Position numbers and translations under genes: made by a program | Assembly (NCBI GenBank): GCA_964035545.1 | Contig: OZ037769.1 | Span: 976,501-1,040,500 of the forward strand | Source of the DNA: Bugula neritina | Lineage: Eukaryota > Bryozoa > Gymnolaemata > Cheilostomatida > Bugulidae | Direction: 5' to 3' | Length of the DNA stretch: 64,000 bases | Notes under the pieces: generated by a model | Seen by the model: the letters and a program-made list of their open reading frames with translations, nothing else | The model's database searches: none | Told to the model about the DNA's origin: nothing | Shown: positions 50,401 to 60,800 of the stretch, piece by piece | Numbering within the stretch: position 1 is the first letter of the stretch | Layout: each line of letters begins with the position of its first letter

Positions 50401-52805
50401 ATACATATACATACTGTTAAATAGAAGAGCCAACGAGGGCCTTTGTTACATATGTTGAGATCAATGGAGTCTAGTAGGAATTGTCTTACCACACTGAATG
50501 TATAACAGAAAACAATTTAAGTTATCTCAAATTATTGTCACTAGAACAAATGATTGCAAGATATATTTAAACAATGCTGAGTGAATAAAACCGTTGATAT
50601 ATAAACAAAATAAAGATATATTTTTATGTTTCCTATTTAAAGAACACTCCAATTTTATATCATTTTATTATATTATTTTTTAGATTACTTTATTTTTATT
50701 ATTAGAGTGTGTCTTAAGAGAAATCGATGTAACGGACTCACCATTTTCAAGGCTAAGAAACGTGGCTAGAGTGAAATTCGCCCTCAAGTCATCTGACTGG
50801 AGAGACTCAAACTTGACTAGAGATCTGTAGACACTCGACTCATCTTCCAGCTGCTTCCTGGTGACATGAGACGGCAGCACCACCGGAAACGCTGCCTGCG
50901 GTATCTTAACGCAGTTGGCGTACGGACACTTCAAGATTGAACTGAAATAAGGAGAAAACTGCAACAGTTACTATGGTAACCGCTTAGCATAAAAACTGTC
51001 AATAATTTGACCAAAAAATTTAAAATCACAAAGAATTTAGAATACTTATATTTAGAATTACGATAAATTATATGATTAGTTAAACCCCTTACCTATCGGC
51101 TTCCTTGTGTTTTGTAGAGCTGCAATAGAAAAATAAAAATAAATTAAAAACCCAGGAAATTTTTGACTAAATAACAAAACCATTGAGAAAGTGAAATCAG
51201 TACTTGGCCTTAGCAGCTTCCTCCAACTCTGCCTTGGCCTGACGCAGTTCGTACAGCAAGTCCGGGTCGGTACCATTGACCCACGTATAAACTACATCAA
51301 TGGGCACAGGGAGACACAGCCTAAAATAGTTGAGAAATAAACTACAAAACGTTGTGCAAATATACAGATGAGTGACTAGATACGAATTATCACAATGTTG
51401 TATCAATTCATAAGCAGTTATTCCCCTATCATGCAGGGAGAGAGAGAACACAGCTGCATATTACGTTAATCTAGCCACAATAACATAGAATATAGCGTAG
51501 TCGGTATGAATATTATAAACTAAGAGAGACCAACACCCTAACTCTCCTACATATTTATGTGGGGGCTAGGGCTAACATATTACACCAACCCCCCTCCTCC
51601 ACACTCTACCTAAGGCTACAATAGACGGTTAATTGGTAAAGGTGTAAACACTAACCTTGTCCTGTAAGACTTTCCTAGCAGATTGTCACTAAATGAATTG
51701 AATACAGCAGCATACTTCTCACTACTCCATTCAACAATTGCCTGAAAATAGTTAAGGATTACCAAATAATATTAAGCTCACTGCAACGTATCTCTTGACT
51801 ATCATAAAATACTTGGTATATATTGCACTACTGTCACCACTAGTAGTAGTAACAGCACTACTAGTAATGCTAATAATAACATTTTCTAGAGATAAGATCT
51901 CTTTTACGTTAGCAATTTTTGTTATTTGCTTCATCAGTATGAGTATCAGTCATAGTCGTTAACATTGCAACATTAGCTAACAAGAATATTCATTCTGATA
52001 TTCATATTATAACCGTATATCCCAACAATTAAACATAAGGTCGATCATGTTACTATTAGTACATTACTCCAAGTTACTTTGACTGTCGGCAAGATATTTA
52101 TATTTGGAGGCTAGCGTGATACTAAGTCTGATCCATTAAAAGAGTTGCTGCAGTGACACATTCACATCATGAACTCATTAGACCAAGACCCGTGGGTGTC
52201 AATAGTTTAGATTGAAGTCATAAGCCTAAAACTATGTAGTTAAACGTTAAATATAATCTAATTAAAAGAGTGCTAATACTCAGTCCTATTCATATTGATA
52301 TTCATATTTACTGGGAACAATGTACGTACCTATTACTTCTATTATTGAATTGAAGATGCTGCTGCTACTACTAGTACTAGTACTTAATGTGATACTTAGT
52401 TTAAAGTTACAGTATGAGTACTAGTATATTAAAAGTATTACAAATACTACTACTATTACTATTAGTACTAGTATCAATAATTATCTATAACCATCAGTAT
52501 GAGTATCGGTATGAGTATGACAGTATCAGTATGAGTATGAGAATCATATTCGGTGATATTGATCTTATAGGCATACGCTTACGGCTACATCTACTTCCTT
52601 TTAGTCATTATACTTAATACATTGATAATTATAAGTTTTAGTGTAACTTAGTAACTCAGTTTTTGTTAGAAAACTTCAACTTATAACTTACCTCACCAAA
52701 ATAAAATGCAGAAGAGAAGAGTAAAACAGAGCAAACAAAAACTGTTAATAGCCCATTTTTCGAAGAAAGAGTGTCGTATATCTTTCTCTGAAGAAGTTTA
52801 TACAT
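35492..52805 (-). CDS. GNPTAB: N-acetylglucosamine-1-phosphotransferase alpha/beta precursor
   Basis: Exons (high-low): 52805-52692, 51741-51656, 51320-51204, 51119-51093, 50941-50742, 50329-50262, 50177-50046, 49633-49490, 49176-48994, 48881-48711, 48559-48436, 48241-48170, 48062-48007, 47757-47643, 47386-47187, 46896-46754, 45890-45763, 45547-44868, 44484-44290, 42096-41951, 41733-41667, 41001-40885, 39583-39504, 39399-39301, 39126-39072, 38620-38508, 35885-35795, 35545-35492; 1258 aa (human about 1256). The Golgi enzyme adds GlcNAc-1-phosphate to mannose of lysosomal hydrolases. Visible parts: N-terminal TM 18-36; Stealth motif [11 protein letters not shown] (75-85); [15 protein letters not shown] from 307 and [20 protein letters not shown] after it; two Notch-like LNR modules (from Cys424 and from about 481); EF-hand DIDNSGVLSDRE (1029-1040); [13 protein letters not shown]-terminal TM about 1219-1238. 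The alpha/beta site-1-protease site appears conserved as RHLL|DTF (Leu943-Asp944). Exon 18 carries a coding minisatellite. Exon 4 is a 27-nt microexon. Confidence 0.96.
35650..35776. repeat. (CACT)n microsatellite in the last GNPTAB intron
   Basis: About 125 bp of almost pure CACT tetranucleotide, degenerating to CACC units at the right end. Confidence 0.95.
35886..38507 (-). other. Large GNPTAB intron between exons 26 and 27
   Basis: AT-rich noncoding sequence of 2.6 kb. A C9 homopolymer run sits at about 38179-38187. I see no gene or element in it. Confidence 0.6.
38636..39052. repeat. Minisatellite filling the GNPTAB intron between exons 25 and 26
   Basis: Units of CACAGTAATATAGTAATATA and CAGTAATATAGT, mixed as 10-35 bp repeats, occupy nearly the whole intron. 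Confidence 0.88.
41006..41385. repeat. 52-bp array next to the acceptor of GNPTAB exon 22
   Basis: About seven near-identical copies, each containing TACAGTAATATAGTAGAATA and ATTATATTATGGTGTTA. The array begins a few bases from the exon 22 acceptor. Confidence 0.9.
42097..44289 (-). other. Large GNPTAB intron between exons 19 and 20
   Basis: It holds a CTATTACAACACTACA-type 15-16 bp array (42178-42520) near the exon 20 acceptor and a donor-type repeat at its other end (44205-44290). The middle 1.6 kb shows nothing recognisable. Confidence 0.65.
44205..44292 (-). repeat. Repeat that amplifies the GNPTAB exon 19 donor
   Basis: On the minus strand the real junction is CTCTAC|GTAACGTAAGTGAATG. 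The sequence TACGTAACGTAAGTGAATG then recurs about three more times with small changes and 20-25 bp spacing. Confidence 0.8.
44985..45478 (-). repeat. Coding minisatellite in GNPTAB exon 18 (10-residue repeat)
   Basis: About 16 tandem 30-bp units encode [10 protein letters not shown]-type decapeptides (residues about 718-887), grouped in places as 90-bp triplets ([30 protein letters not shown]). All units keep the frame and the flanking sequence is normal GNPTAB. It lies in the spacer upstream of the alpha/beta cleavage site, which is poorly conserved in the family. The opposite-strand open frames here are shadows of the repeat. Confidence 0.92.
46285..46753 (-). repeat. 29-bp array starting at the GNPTAB exon 16 donor
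   Basis: About 16 units, each containing TAATGAAGAGGTCTAGCACT and AGTGTGTTA (one base shorter or longer in some). On the minus strand the donor CACATCAG|GTAGACCTC merges straight into the first unit, and later units repeat TAGACCTC. Confidence 0.88.
48235..48372 (-). repeat. 43-bp repeat that amplifies the GNPTAB exon 12 acceptor
   Basis: Three copies start at 48241, 48284 and 48327. On the minus strand each contains TTATATTTCACAG|GTGG or GTAG, the real acceptor plus its first exonic bases. Confidence 0.88.
49262..49485 (-). repeat. 15-bp array next to the GNPTAB exon 8 donor
   Basis: About 14 copies of TATTACTACACAGTA and variants start a few bases inside the intron. Confidence 0.85.
49603..49702 (-). 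repeat. Direct duplication of the GNPTAB exon 8 acceptor and exon start
   Basis: Segments 49603-49638 and 49667-49702 match at 35 of 36 positions. The left copy is the real acceptor plus about 31 exonic bases; the right copy lies upstream in the intron and keeps the TGCAG|GTAGAAATGG junction. Confidence 0.85.
51880..52640 (-). other. Low-complexity tract in GNPTAB intron 1
   Basis: Degenerate ACT/AGT/GTATGAGTATC repeats fill much of the first intron (51742-52691). Similar drifting trinucleotide tracts occur upstream of the protease, ERMP1 and HIBCH/CAND1 starts. Confidence 0.6.
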
Positions 52806-53476
52806 AGTTATTTAATAACTAAATAGTAAATTTCACAAGCACTAAACTACAGTATTTGTAAAACAACAAATGTAATCAGTAATGGCAATCTACAATTGCC
52901 ACCAAGTTATTTTAAAAATGACAATTTGGCCCAAAAGCGTCCTTGAACCTTAGCAATGGATAATTTATGCGGGCATACAAAACAGAACTCACAAAATATT
53001 ATGTTCAGAAATGCGATAATTCCAAACGCCGAGTTCACAAGCTACGTGTAATATGGTTACCAATGTTTGTTGTGTACTATAATGAAAATTATTATGATAC
53101 ATAATTGTTTTATTTAAATGATCTTTCATTTAATAAAACAACCCACAGTTAATAAACCAATTATTATATTTTTTGAAAATCAAGCATCATAGTATAATCA
53201 GAGGTAGAAGATGTAAAAAAATATTGCTATTGATGTAGCTTACAAAGCAATTCGATTCGATTGAGGGTAGAATAAATATAACACTTACATAAAAGATGAA
53301 TTGATAAATAATTTTTGACTAATCAAAAATAATATATAAAAAAATTAATAAATGTTTATATTATGTTTTTGAAAATATCTCTAAAGTAGAGAATAAAACT
53401 TGACAGCATAAATCAAAATGTTCGGTAAATTTTCTTCCTGCAAGTCCTATTTAATATTCTACAGTAAAGACAAGAG
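52806..53476. other. Spacer between HIBCH and GNPTAB (same strand)
   Basis: AT-rich; it should hold the HIBCH 3' UTR and the GNPTAB promoter. A minus-strand AATAAA (plus-strand 53109-53114) is a candidate HIBCH polyadenylation signal. No TATA box is clear. Confidence 0.5.
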
Positions 53477-56400
53477 TTACTGATTTAAAAACTCATAGTC
53501 TAAATGATTTAACTGAGTGAAATATCTAGAAACTTCTCCTTCAGTAACATCCTCTAAGTTGCTAGGCGACCATTGAGGTTTACCAGTCTTTTCAACAAGC
53601 AAAGCTTCAACACCCTTACAGAAATCAGTGGCGGGGAGAGCAATCATATGTCCACCGAGTGTTAACTCCAAGGAGAGTGAGTCATAAAGGTTGAGTCTTC
53701 TAGTCTGTCTGAAGAGACGGTGGGTTAGCTTCAGTGCAAACGGAGACTGAGAAAGGAAAACAGAAAACATTTAGCTACTTAGTAATTCAGCTCACAAGCA
53801 TAGCGGCAAGGCTTTACAAGACTTGGTTTATATAAATAAAACTTCAAAAAACATGAAGCCATTTAAAATATTAATAGTTTAGTTTTAAGAATTTTGTTAG
53901 ACAGCTGGCGGATTTTTTGGGACAGGTCGGTCGCAAAAAGCCGTTTAGCAATGTTGCAATTTAAACTGGTTCAGTCAGTGGAATATCAGAGTTTCACATA
54001 TATTTCTAGATTTTTCCTAGAAAGATCAATAACATGATATGCTACACCATAGACATCTAGACATTATACATAATAGTAGCAGCATATGAAATATAGACTT
54101 AGACATCTAGCAAAGATATACACATTACTCCATAATATAGCAAAGCTGAAAGCATCTCAACAGCTGAACTATCACACACAAAACTCACGCTGCTAAGTAA
54201 CAGCTTTAGACTGTGTTTTGCCCAGTCTGATTCCTCCAGCCTCAGCTCTCTTACAATATCTTCCACCCGCTCCTTACTGAATATCCTGTTGATTGTAGGT
54301 ATGTTGGAACACAAGCTAGATGTAGCCCCGGAGTAACACTACAGAACAAACTTATGCTGATGCGAATTTTGCAACAGTTTCCTCAAGTAAGAAAAACAAG
54401 CTACTGGGCAGAAGTCATGCTATGTTGAGATACTTGGAGTTATCACCTCAACATAACTGCACATTTTGGGTAGATGACTCCATAAAAGCAGCTAAACCAT
54501 GTTTATTGGCACATTGATTATGACATTAAGTTAATGTTGAAATGAATTACATGGTCAAAAATCTCTTGTAAATAAAGACATGTCCTCTTCTAAAAAGCAT
54601 AGAAAAGCCACTCTGATATCACTATTTGTTGATTTATGTTTTAGTGTTGAGTTGTTTCAATGAGACAGCTAATAGCGGAGGTGACTGACCTTGCTGTGAT
54701 ATAGGTCAAGTATTTCTGAGACTGTATCATCAGTTGGTTGGCTAAGAGAAATCAGGTCACTTGCAAGTCTGTCCAGCTGTGAATAACAATACATGTGTCG
54801 ATATTCAACTAGACTTCTATATGCACCATGCTTATAACTATATATAATATTTACACTATGCTTGTAGGTATATATGTACACTCTATGCTTATAGATGGCT
54901 AACACCTACATTTCATGAACAAGGTATAAATGCCTGTGATACTACGTTATAGTAGCTCTACGTATCACTTACAGCGCCATCTTTGTGAGTAACGTGGTGG
55001 GTAGACAACCCTATATTGTAGATGTCCTCGCCTCTAATCTGATCTCCAGTTAGCCCTAGGTACATGCCCACATTCCCAGGCAATTGGGACAGGAAGTAAG
55101 ATCCTCCGTTATCCGGGAAGAACCCTACACCACATAAGTATACAAACACCACATCAACTTATTACTAACACAAAGTAACTGAGCAGCCGTAACATAAACT
55201 AGGATCTGAACTTACCGATGATGGTTTCCGGCATGGCCATGGTAGTGCGCTCAGTGGTGACGGTGTATTTACTGTTTACAGCTGTCCCACACCCCTACAA
55301 GGTTGAGTAAAGGCATATTTTAAAAAGAGGCTGAAGTTCCAACATTTGTAAGTTGCTAGTTTGAAATGAACATGAGGAGATCAATAACACGAGAAATACA
55401 ACTCTTCCTGTCTTACCAGCCAATGAGATGAAAGGTACAATACTTACCCCACCCATGCAGTAGCCATCAGCCAATGAGATGAAAGGTACAATACTTACCC
55501 CGCCCTTGCAGTAGCCATCAGCCAATGAGATGAAAGGTACAATACTTACCCCACCCATGCAGTAGCCATCAGCCAATGAGATGACAGGCACATTGTAAGT
55601 ATTAATTGTATACTGAGTTCTGTATTCATTCTTCAAAAACTGGAAGGCGCTTGAGCCACCAGTTCTGGAATCTTCTTCGACCAAACTGACTAGTCCTGCA
55701 TGTATCATATGCACAGAATAATAATTATCTGTTATTTTTATATCATGACGACACAGTAACTACACAGTAACTCTACAGTAACTATACAGTGACTATACAG
55801 TGACTATATAGTAACTATACAGTAACTACACAGTAACTCTACAGTGACTATACAGTGACTATACAGTAACTACACACTACACTAACAAATCTACTAATAA
55901 ACTAGTCACTAAGGACTTATTCCTAATAGCATTCTGCTCCTTTTATATTACTAGAAAGTGACAGTTAGCATAACATTTTGCACACTAAATACATCATGGA
56001 TGGAAAAGGGTAACAGTGTTCAATAAAGACTCTAAATAGGACTACACAGATTATACTTGCCACATGATGTGTGCTTACAACGTATAAAACAATATGTTGG
56101 GCAACATCAGGAAATCGTAAGCTACATTAGGTCATTGTATAGCTTAATTAATGTATGCCATCTAGTTAATAGTTAATACCTTTAACATCACCTCCAGCAG
56201 AGAATGCTTTGCCACCAGCACCTTTAATTATCACCAAAGAGACTGAATTTTCTTGCTGCCAGACCTGAAAGTCCCACCAGATCTTTTACAAAGCCAATAG
56301 TTGACCAAATTTATTCGATGAGGATCAGCACAATATTAAACAAAAATTTTCCATAACAGTTGATAAATAAACCAACACGATTACTAGAATGTTTGCATAG

Positions 56401-56837
56401 GTTCAGATGAGTGCAGCTGCAAAACTCTACTACCTTCAACTGTTTGTACATTCTCAATGTCACATTTCCATTGATAGAGTTGAGAGCATGGGGTCTGTTG
56501 ATTGTTAGGATGCCTTTCCCATTGATCTCTTCACATAGTAACTCATGAGCCCCATCTGCCGAGGTACACAGTCTAAGTTTAGTCTAAAACAATAATATAA
56601 ATATTGAAGAGTTTACACAAAAACCTCCTTTTGATTGACAAATTTCTATTTGTACATATTGTACAGAATATTATATAAGTTTCAGCATTTTGAAAACAAA
56701 AAAAGACAAACAACTATTTAAATGGCTCGTTTATAGAATTGATATTTCATATTTATTTTTTTAGGAGAAAAAAATAAAATTACCAAATGAGAGTGAAGAT
56801 GTCGTAATCTTCCAATAGCAGCAGTTGCACTATTCAT
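53477..56837 (-). CDS. HIBCH: 3-hydroxyisobutyryl-CoA hydrolase (mitochondrial)
   Basis: Exons (high-low): 56837-56784, 56583-56434, 56264-56180, 55695-55550, 55294-55216, 55124-54973, 54776-54690, 54338-54189, 53746-53477; 390 aa (human about 386). It is a crotonase-fold enzyme of valine catabolism that hydrolyses 3-hydroxyisobutyryl-CoA. The N terminus (MNSATAAIGRLRHLHSHL) is basic and acid-free, consistent with a mitochondrial presequence. GILTINRPHALNSI opens the fold; GAGGKAFSAGGDVK forms the oxyanion-hole loop; GYCMGG and MPETIIGFFPDNGGSYFL carry the Glu and Asp expected in the hydrolase subgroup. The C-terminal domain (exons 8-9) contains INRIFS and SPFALKLTHRLF. The end of exon 4 is triplicated with its donor (see the repeat at 55397-55575), so 17- or 34-residue in-frame insertions are possible; the model uses the first donor, which matches the family. 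Confidence 0.95.
55397..55575 (-). repeat. 51-bp repeat that triplicates the HIBCH exon 4 end and donor
   Basis: Three donors, all GG|GTAAGT, lie at plus positions 55548-55549, 55497-55498 and 55446-55447, exactly 51 bp apart. Each is preceded by the same exonic codons (ISLADGYCMGG, or CKGG in the middle copy). Because 51 is a multiple of three and the frame stays open, every donor can join exon 5 in frame. A fourth partial copy lies to the left. Confidence 0.92.
55748..55880. repeat. CAGTAACTATACAGTGACTA-type repeat in HIBCH intron 3
   Basis: About ten degenerate 10-11 bp units lie close to the acceptor of exon 4. Confidence 0.8.
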
Positions 56838-57899
56838 GCTAGGTGCCCCTCTCAATCCACAAGTACAGGGATATTAGGACTGACAGTTGATGATCAACTC
56901 TATATTACTTCGTGTCTCGTATCTAAAGCAAGGATTCAATGGCTTTAAATTAAAAAAAACCAGAGCAATGACTATGAGAAAACAATTTGTCACACACGAA
57001 ACTTTAGTAATATTCCTTTACCTTTACTGTTTAGTATTACATTTACTTATTAGTTAGTACAATTAATTATTCATTACTTTTTCATAATTAAATTAGACTG
57101 AGTAAAAGCAACTCACTAACTCTTACACAGCAAACTGGATTAACTTAAACTTAATCATATTCATAATCAGTATCACTGACAATGACACTAACTCTAAAGT
57201 CTAAGGCTAACAGCAGGTAACGTAAGGATAAGAGTTGAAGTAGAACTGATTAATAGCTAGCCAAGACTAAGAAAAAATGCTAGTATCATACTTATAGTCA
57301 TACTGATATTCATAGTCGTTGTCACTTGGACTTTTAGTGTCACTTGTACTTTCACTTTAAGTTTAAGTTTGTAATTCAGATTGAGATTGTGAAAAGTCTT
57401 GAGACAAATTTCAAATGTGCCTGTTCAGCTTTACAGTAACTACTGTCCATTCAACATAAATTAAACCGTGTAGTAAAAACTTTAAACATCAAAATTAACA
57501 TTTAAACTACGTGAAAAAAAATAAATAGAAATAAATACTTAATTATAGGAGGAGCGATAATAAAGTGATCTTTAACTTGAAGACCTAAAAACAGTGGAAC
57601 TTTGATACATGCAGTTTTAATTGGCTCACTGCATTTAAACCCGCTAAAAGTATTTAAATCTGATTTACGTGACACTGCTTATAACACCGGTAATAACCTG
57701 AGCTGTTGCGATGCTTATTACGGCTTGGTTAATTACGATGAAGTAAATAACCTCCACTCCAACTTTTTATCGCTTTGGAACTATTCATTTTGATCTTGTA
57801 AGACATTTCCCATTGTAGTTGCACCTGCTTATTTCAATTGAAAATAAATTAATTTAACAAGTTTGCGCGTAGTGTTGGTGCTACCTAAACTTTGCCACT
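56838..57899. promoter_or_regulatory. Shared divergent promoter region of HIBCH and CAND1
   Basis: HIBCH (minus) and CAND1 (plus) start codons are 1063 bp apart and face away from each other, so both promoters lie here. The sequence is AT-rich with ACTTTCACTTTAAG-type low-complexity tracts (about 57290-57370). No TATA box is evident. Confidence 0.5.
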
Positions 57900-60800
57900 A
57901 TGGCAAACATGTCTTTCCAAATTGCAAATTTACTAGAAAAGATGTTGTCCACTGACAAGGATTTTAGATTTATGGCAACGAATGATTTGATGACAGAATT
58001 ACAGGTGAGTTGAAATTCATTTCAAACTTGAAAGTTGAAGTAAAAATAAAATTATAAGCGTAAAGTATAACTATCAAGTGAAACTCAAAGTGAAAAAAGG
58101 TCAATTGCCATCGGATTGTAAATAATGAATATGCATTAATTATTAAATTTAATGTATTACATTTACTATTACTATTAGTATATGCGTTTGTAATGTACTC
58201 CTTTGAACTGACTTTAAAAACATTTCTATCATAGCTATGCCTATGGCTATAAGCTAATTTAATGTTATTATAATATAAACTCTATGCTTTGCAGAAAGAT
58301 TCTATCAAGTTGGATGATGATAGTGAAAAGAAAGTTGTAAAAATGCTGTTAAGATTGTTGGAAGATCAAAATGGTGAAGTACAGAACCTTGCTGTCAAAT
58401 GCCTGGGACCTCTTGTAGCAAAGGTTTTTACTTGATTTTAAACTTTATTTTATTAGAAATTTTTCTTTACTTTCAATGTTTGCATACATTTTTTCACTGT
58501 TTTTAAAATCGGTATTGCATTCTGCATCAACAGTCTCAACATGCTCAACCAGCTTATGGTGTACATTTAGTTCTACTTATGTGTATACAAACTTGGCAAA
58601 CAGTTGGGTTTACAAGCCATTGCTGCAAGATTTTCTAGTTTTGTATTTGCAATAGATTGGTCCAATAGTCTTTTATTTTGCTGTTGATTATGCAGCTCTA
58701 CCTGTTTACCAGTTTTAGTACTTTATGTAGCTAAAGGGACATTTTGTATTTCGCTGACTTGTCTAAAGTTGCATCATGCGTATTGATTTCCAAATAAAAT
58801 GCCCTGCCCTCTATATTTAGGTAAAAGAGGTGCAGGTGGAGACAATTGTGGACACGCTATGCACTAATATGATGTCAGACAAGGAGCAACTCCGAGATAT
58901 ATCCAGTATCGGACTGAAAACTGTCATTGTGGAGTTACCTCCCTCTGCCACTACTCTGGCGGCCGGGATTTCCAGGAGAATAACCGGTCGACTCACTAAT
59001 GCTGTAGCTAAGCAGGTAAATTGTGTGCTGAGCAGGTAAACTCTGTGCTGAACAGGTAAACTGTATACTAAACGTACCTGAATACATAGCTACTAAAGTC
59101 ACTGATAGTGTGCCGCTGCTGCCGCTAGTTAGAAAGGCAGCATGCTGACACATATTAGTAAAGCACACTCTGCTACGTTGCAGGAAGATGTGTCGGTGCA
59201 ACTCGAAGCTCTAGACATCCTTGCTGACTTGCTGAGTAGATTTGGCACTCTATTGGTCAGTTTTCACCAGGCTATACAGACCTCCCTTCTCCCACAGCTC
59301 GTGTCAAAGGTTACTCTCTCATTCTCTTTGGTTATTCCTATGGAATGGCTTAGAAGTGATCTATGCTTGTAACCCTACCATGATCTCTGATGTCACATTA
59401 AATGATCTCTATTATTACATGAAAGTTGAACTTTTCTGTGTGATTCACCGTTCATTCAACCTCAACTATACACTTATTATTGGATAAAGGTCTACTCTGC
59501 AGGAAGTGATGTCACAAGGTTAGTTTCACGTATGATTACAGAGACTAGCGGTGAGGAAGAGAAGTATCATGGCTATTGGTTACCTCGTGTCCTGCTGTAA
59601 TAGTGTGCTGTTTGAAGATATCATGCATTACCTGCTCAAAGGTTTAGATGGAAATAAAGACACTACCAGAACCTATATACAGGTAGTCTAGCTATTCTTA
59701 CCTGTATATTACAGTGTATTACTATATATTCTAGTGTATTACTATATATTCCAGTGTATTACTATAATATATTCCAGTGTATTACTATATATTCCAGTGT
59801 ATTACTATATATTCCAGTATATATTCTAGTGTATAGGGTGTATTAGTCGTCAAGCTGGTCACAGAATAGGTCCTTTCCTCAACGAATTCATCCCACAAAT
59901 CATGAAGTTCTGTAACGTGGATGATGACGACGAGTTGAGGGAATACTGCATCCAGGCATTTGAGTCTTTTATCCTGAAGTCCCCAAAGGAGATCACAGAC
60001 TACGTGGGAAAGGTAGTTCATACGTTCTCAGTTCACCTGCTAGCATAGCCAGCTGCTGGAATATGTCTTCATAAGATGTTGTGTATCTCTGTGTTAGAAG
60101 TTGATACTTTGTGTCGTGTAAGCTGAGTGAAAGTGAAACCTTGTGCTGCAGATTCTCTCCCTCTGCCTCAAGTATCTGTCGTATGACCCGAACTACAACT
60201 ACGATGGAGACGACGAGGAGATGGAAGGGATGGACGTGGACGAGGACGACGACGACGACGACGTGGACGATGACTACAGGTCAGTCACTTCTCTGCAGTC
60301 ACTTCTCTGCAGTCACTTCTCTGCAGTCACTTCTCTGCAGTCACTTCTCTGCAGTCCCTTCTCTGCAGTCACTTCTCTGCAGTCACTTCTCTGCAGTCAC
60401 TTCTCTGCAGTCACTTCTCTGCAGTCACTTTTCTGTTGTGTCTTCTGCACTCTGCAGTGTTTTCTGCAGTCTCTTCTGCAGTCTCTAATCTGCACTCTGC
60501 GGTGTTTCTTCTGCAGTGATGATGATGACATCAGTTGGAAGGTGAGAAGAGCTGCTGCCAAGTGCTTGAATGCTGTCGTCACGACGAGACATCACATGCT
60601 GACACAGTTATATACCGAGTAAGTTACAGTTGTATACAGAGTAGAGTATACCGAGTAGAGTATACAGAGTAGAGTATACAGAGTAGTGTATACAGAGTAG
60701 AGTATACAGAGTAGAGTATACAGAGTAGAGTATACAGAGTAGAGTATACAGAGTAGAGTATACAGAGTAGAGTATACAGAGTAGAGTATACAGAGTAGAG

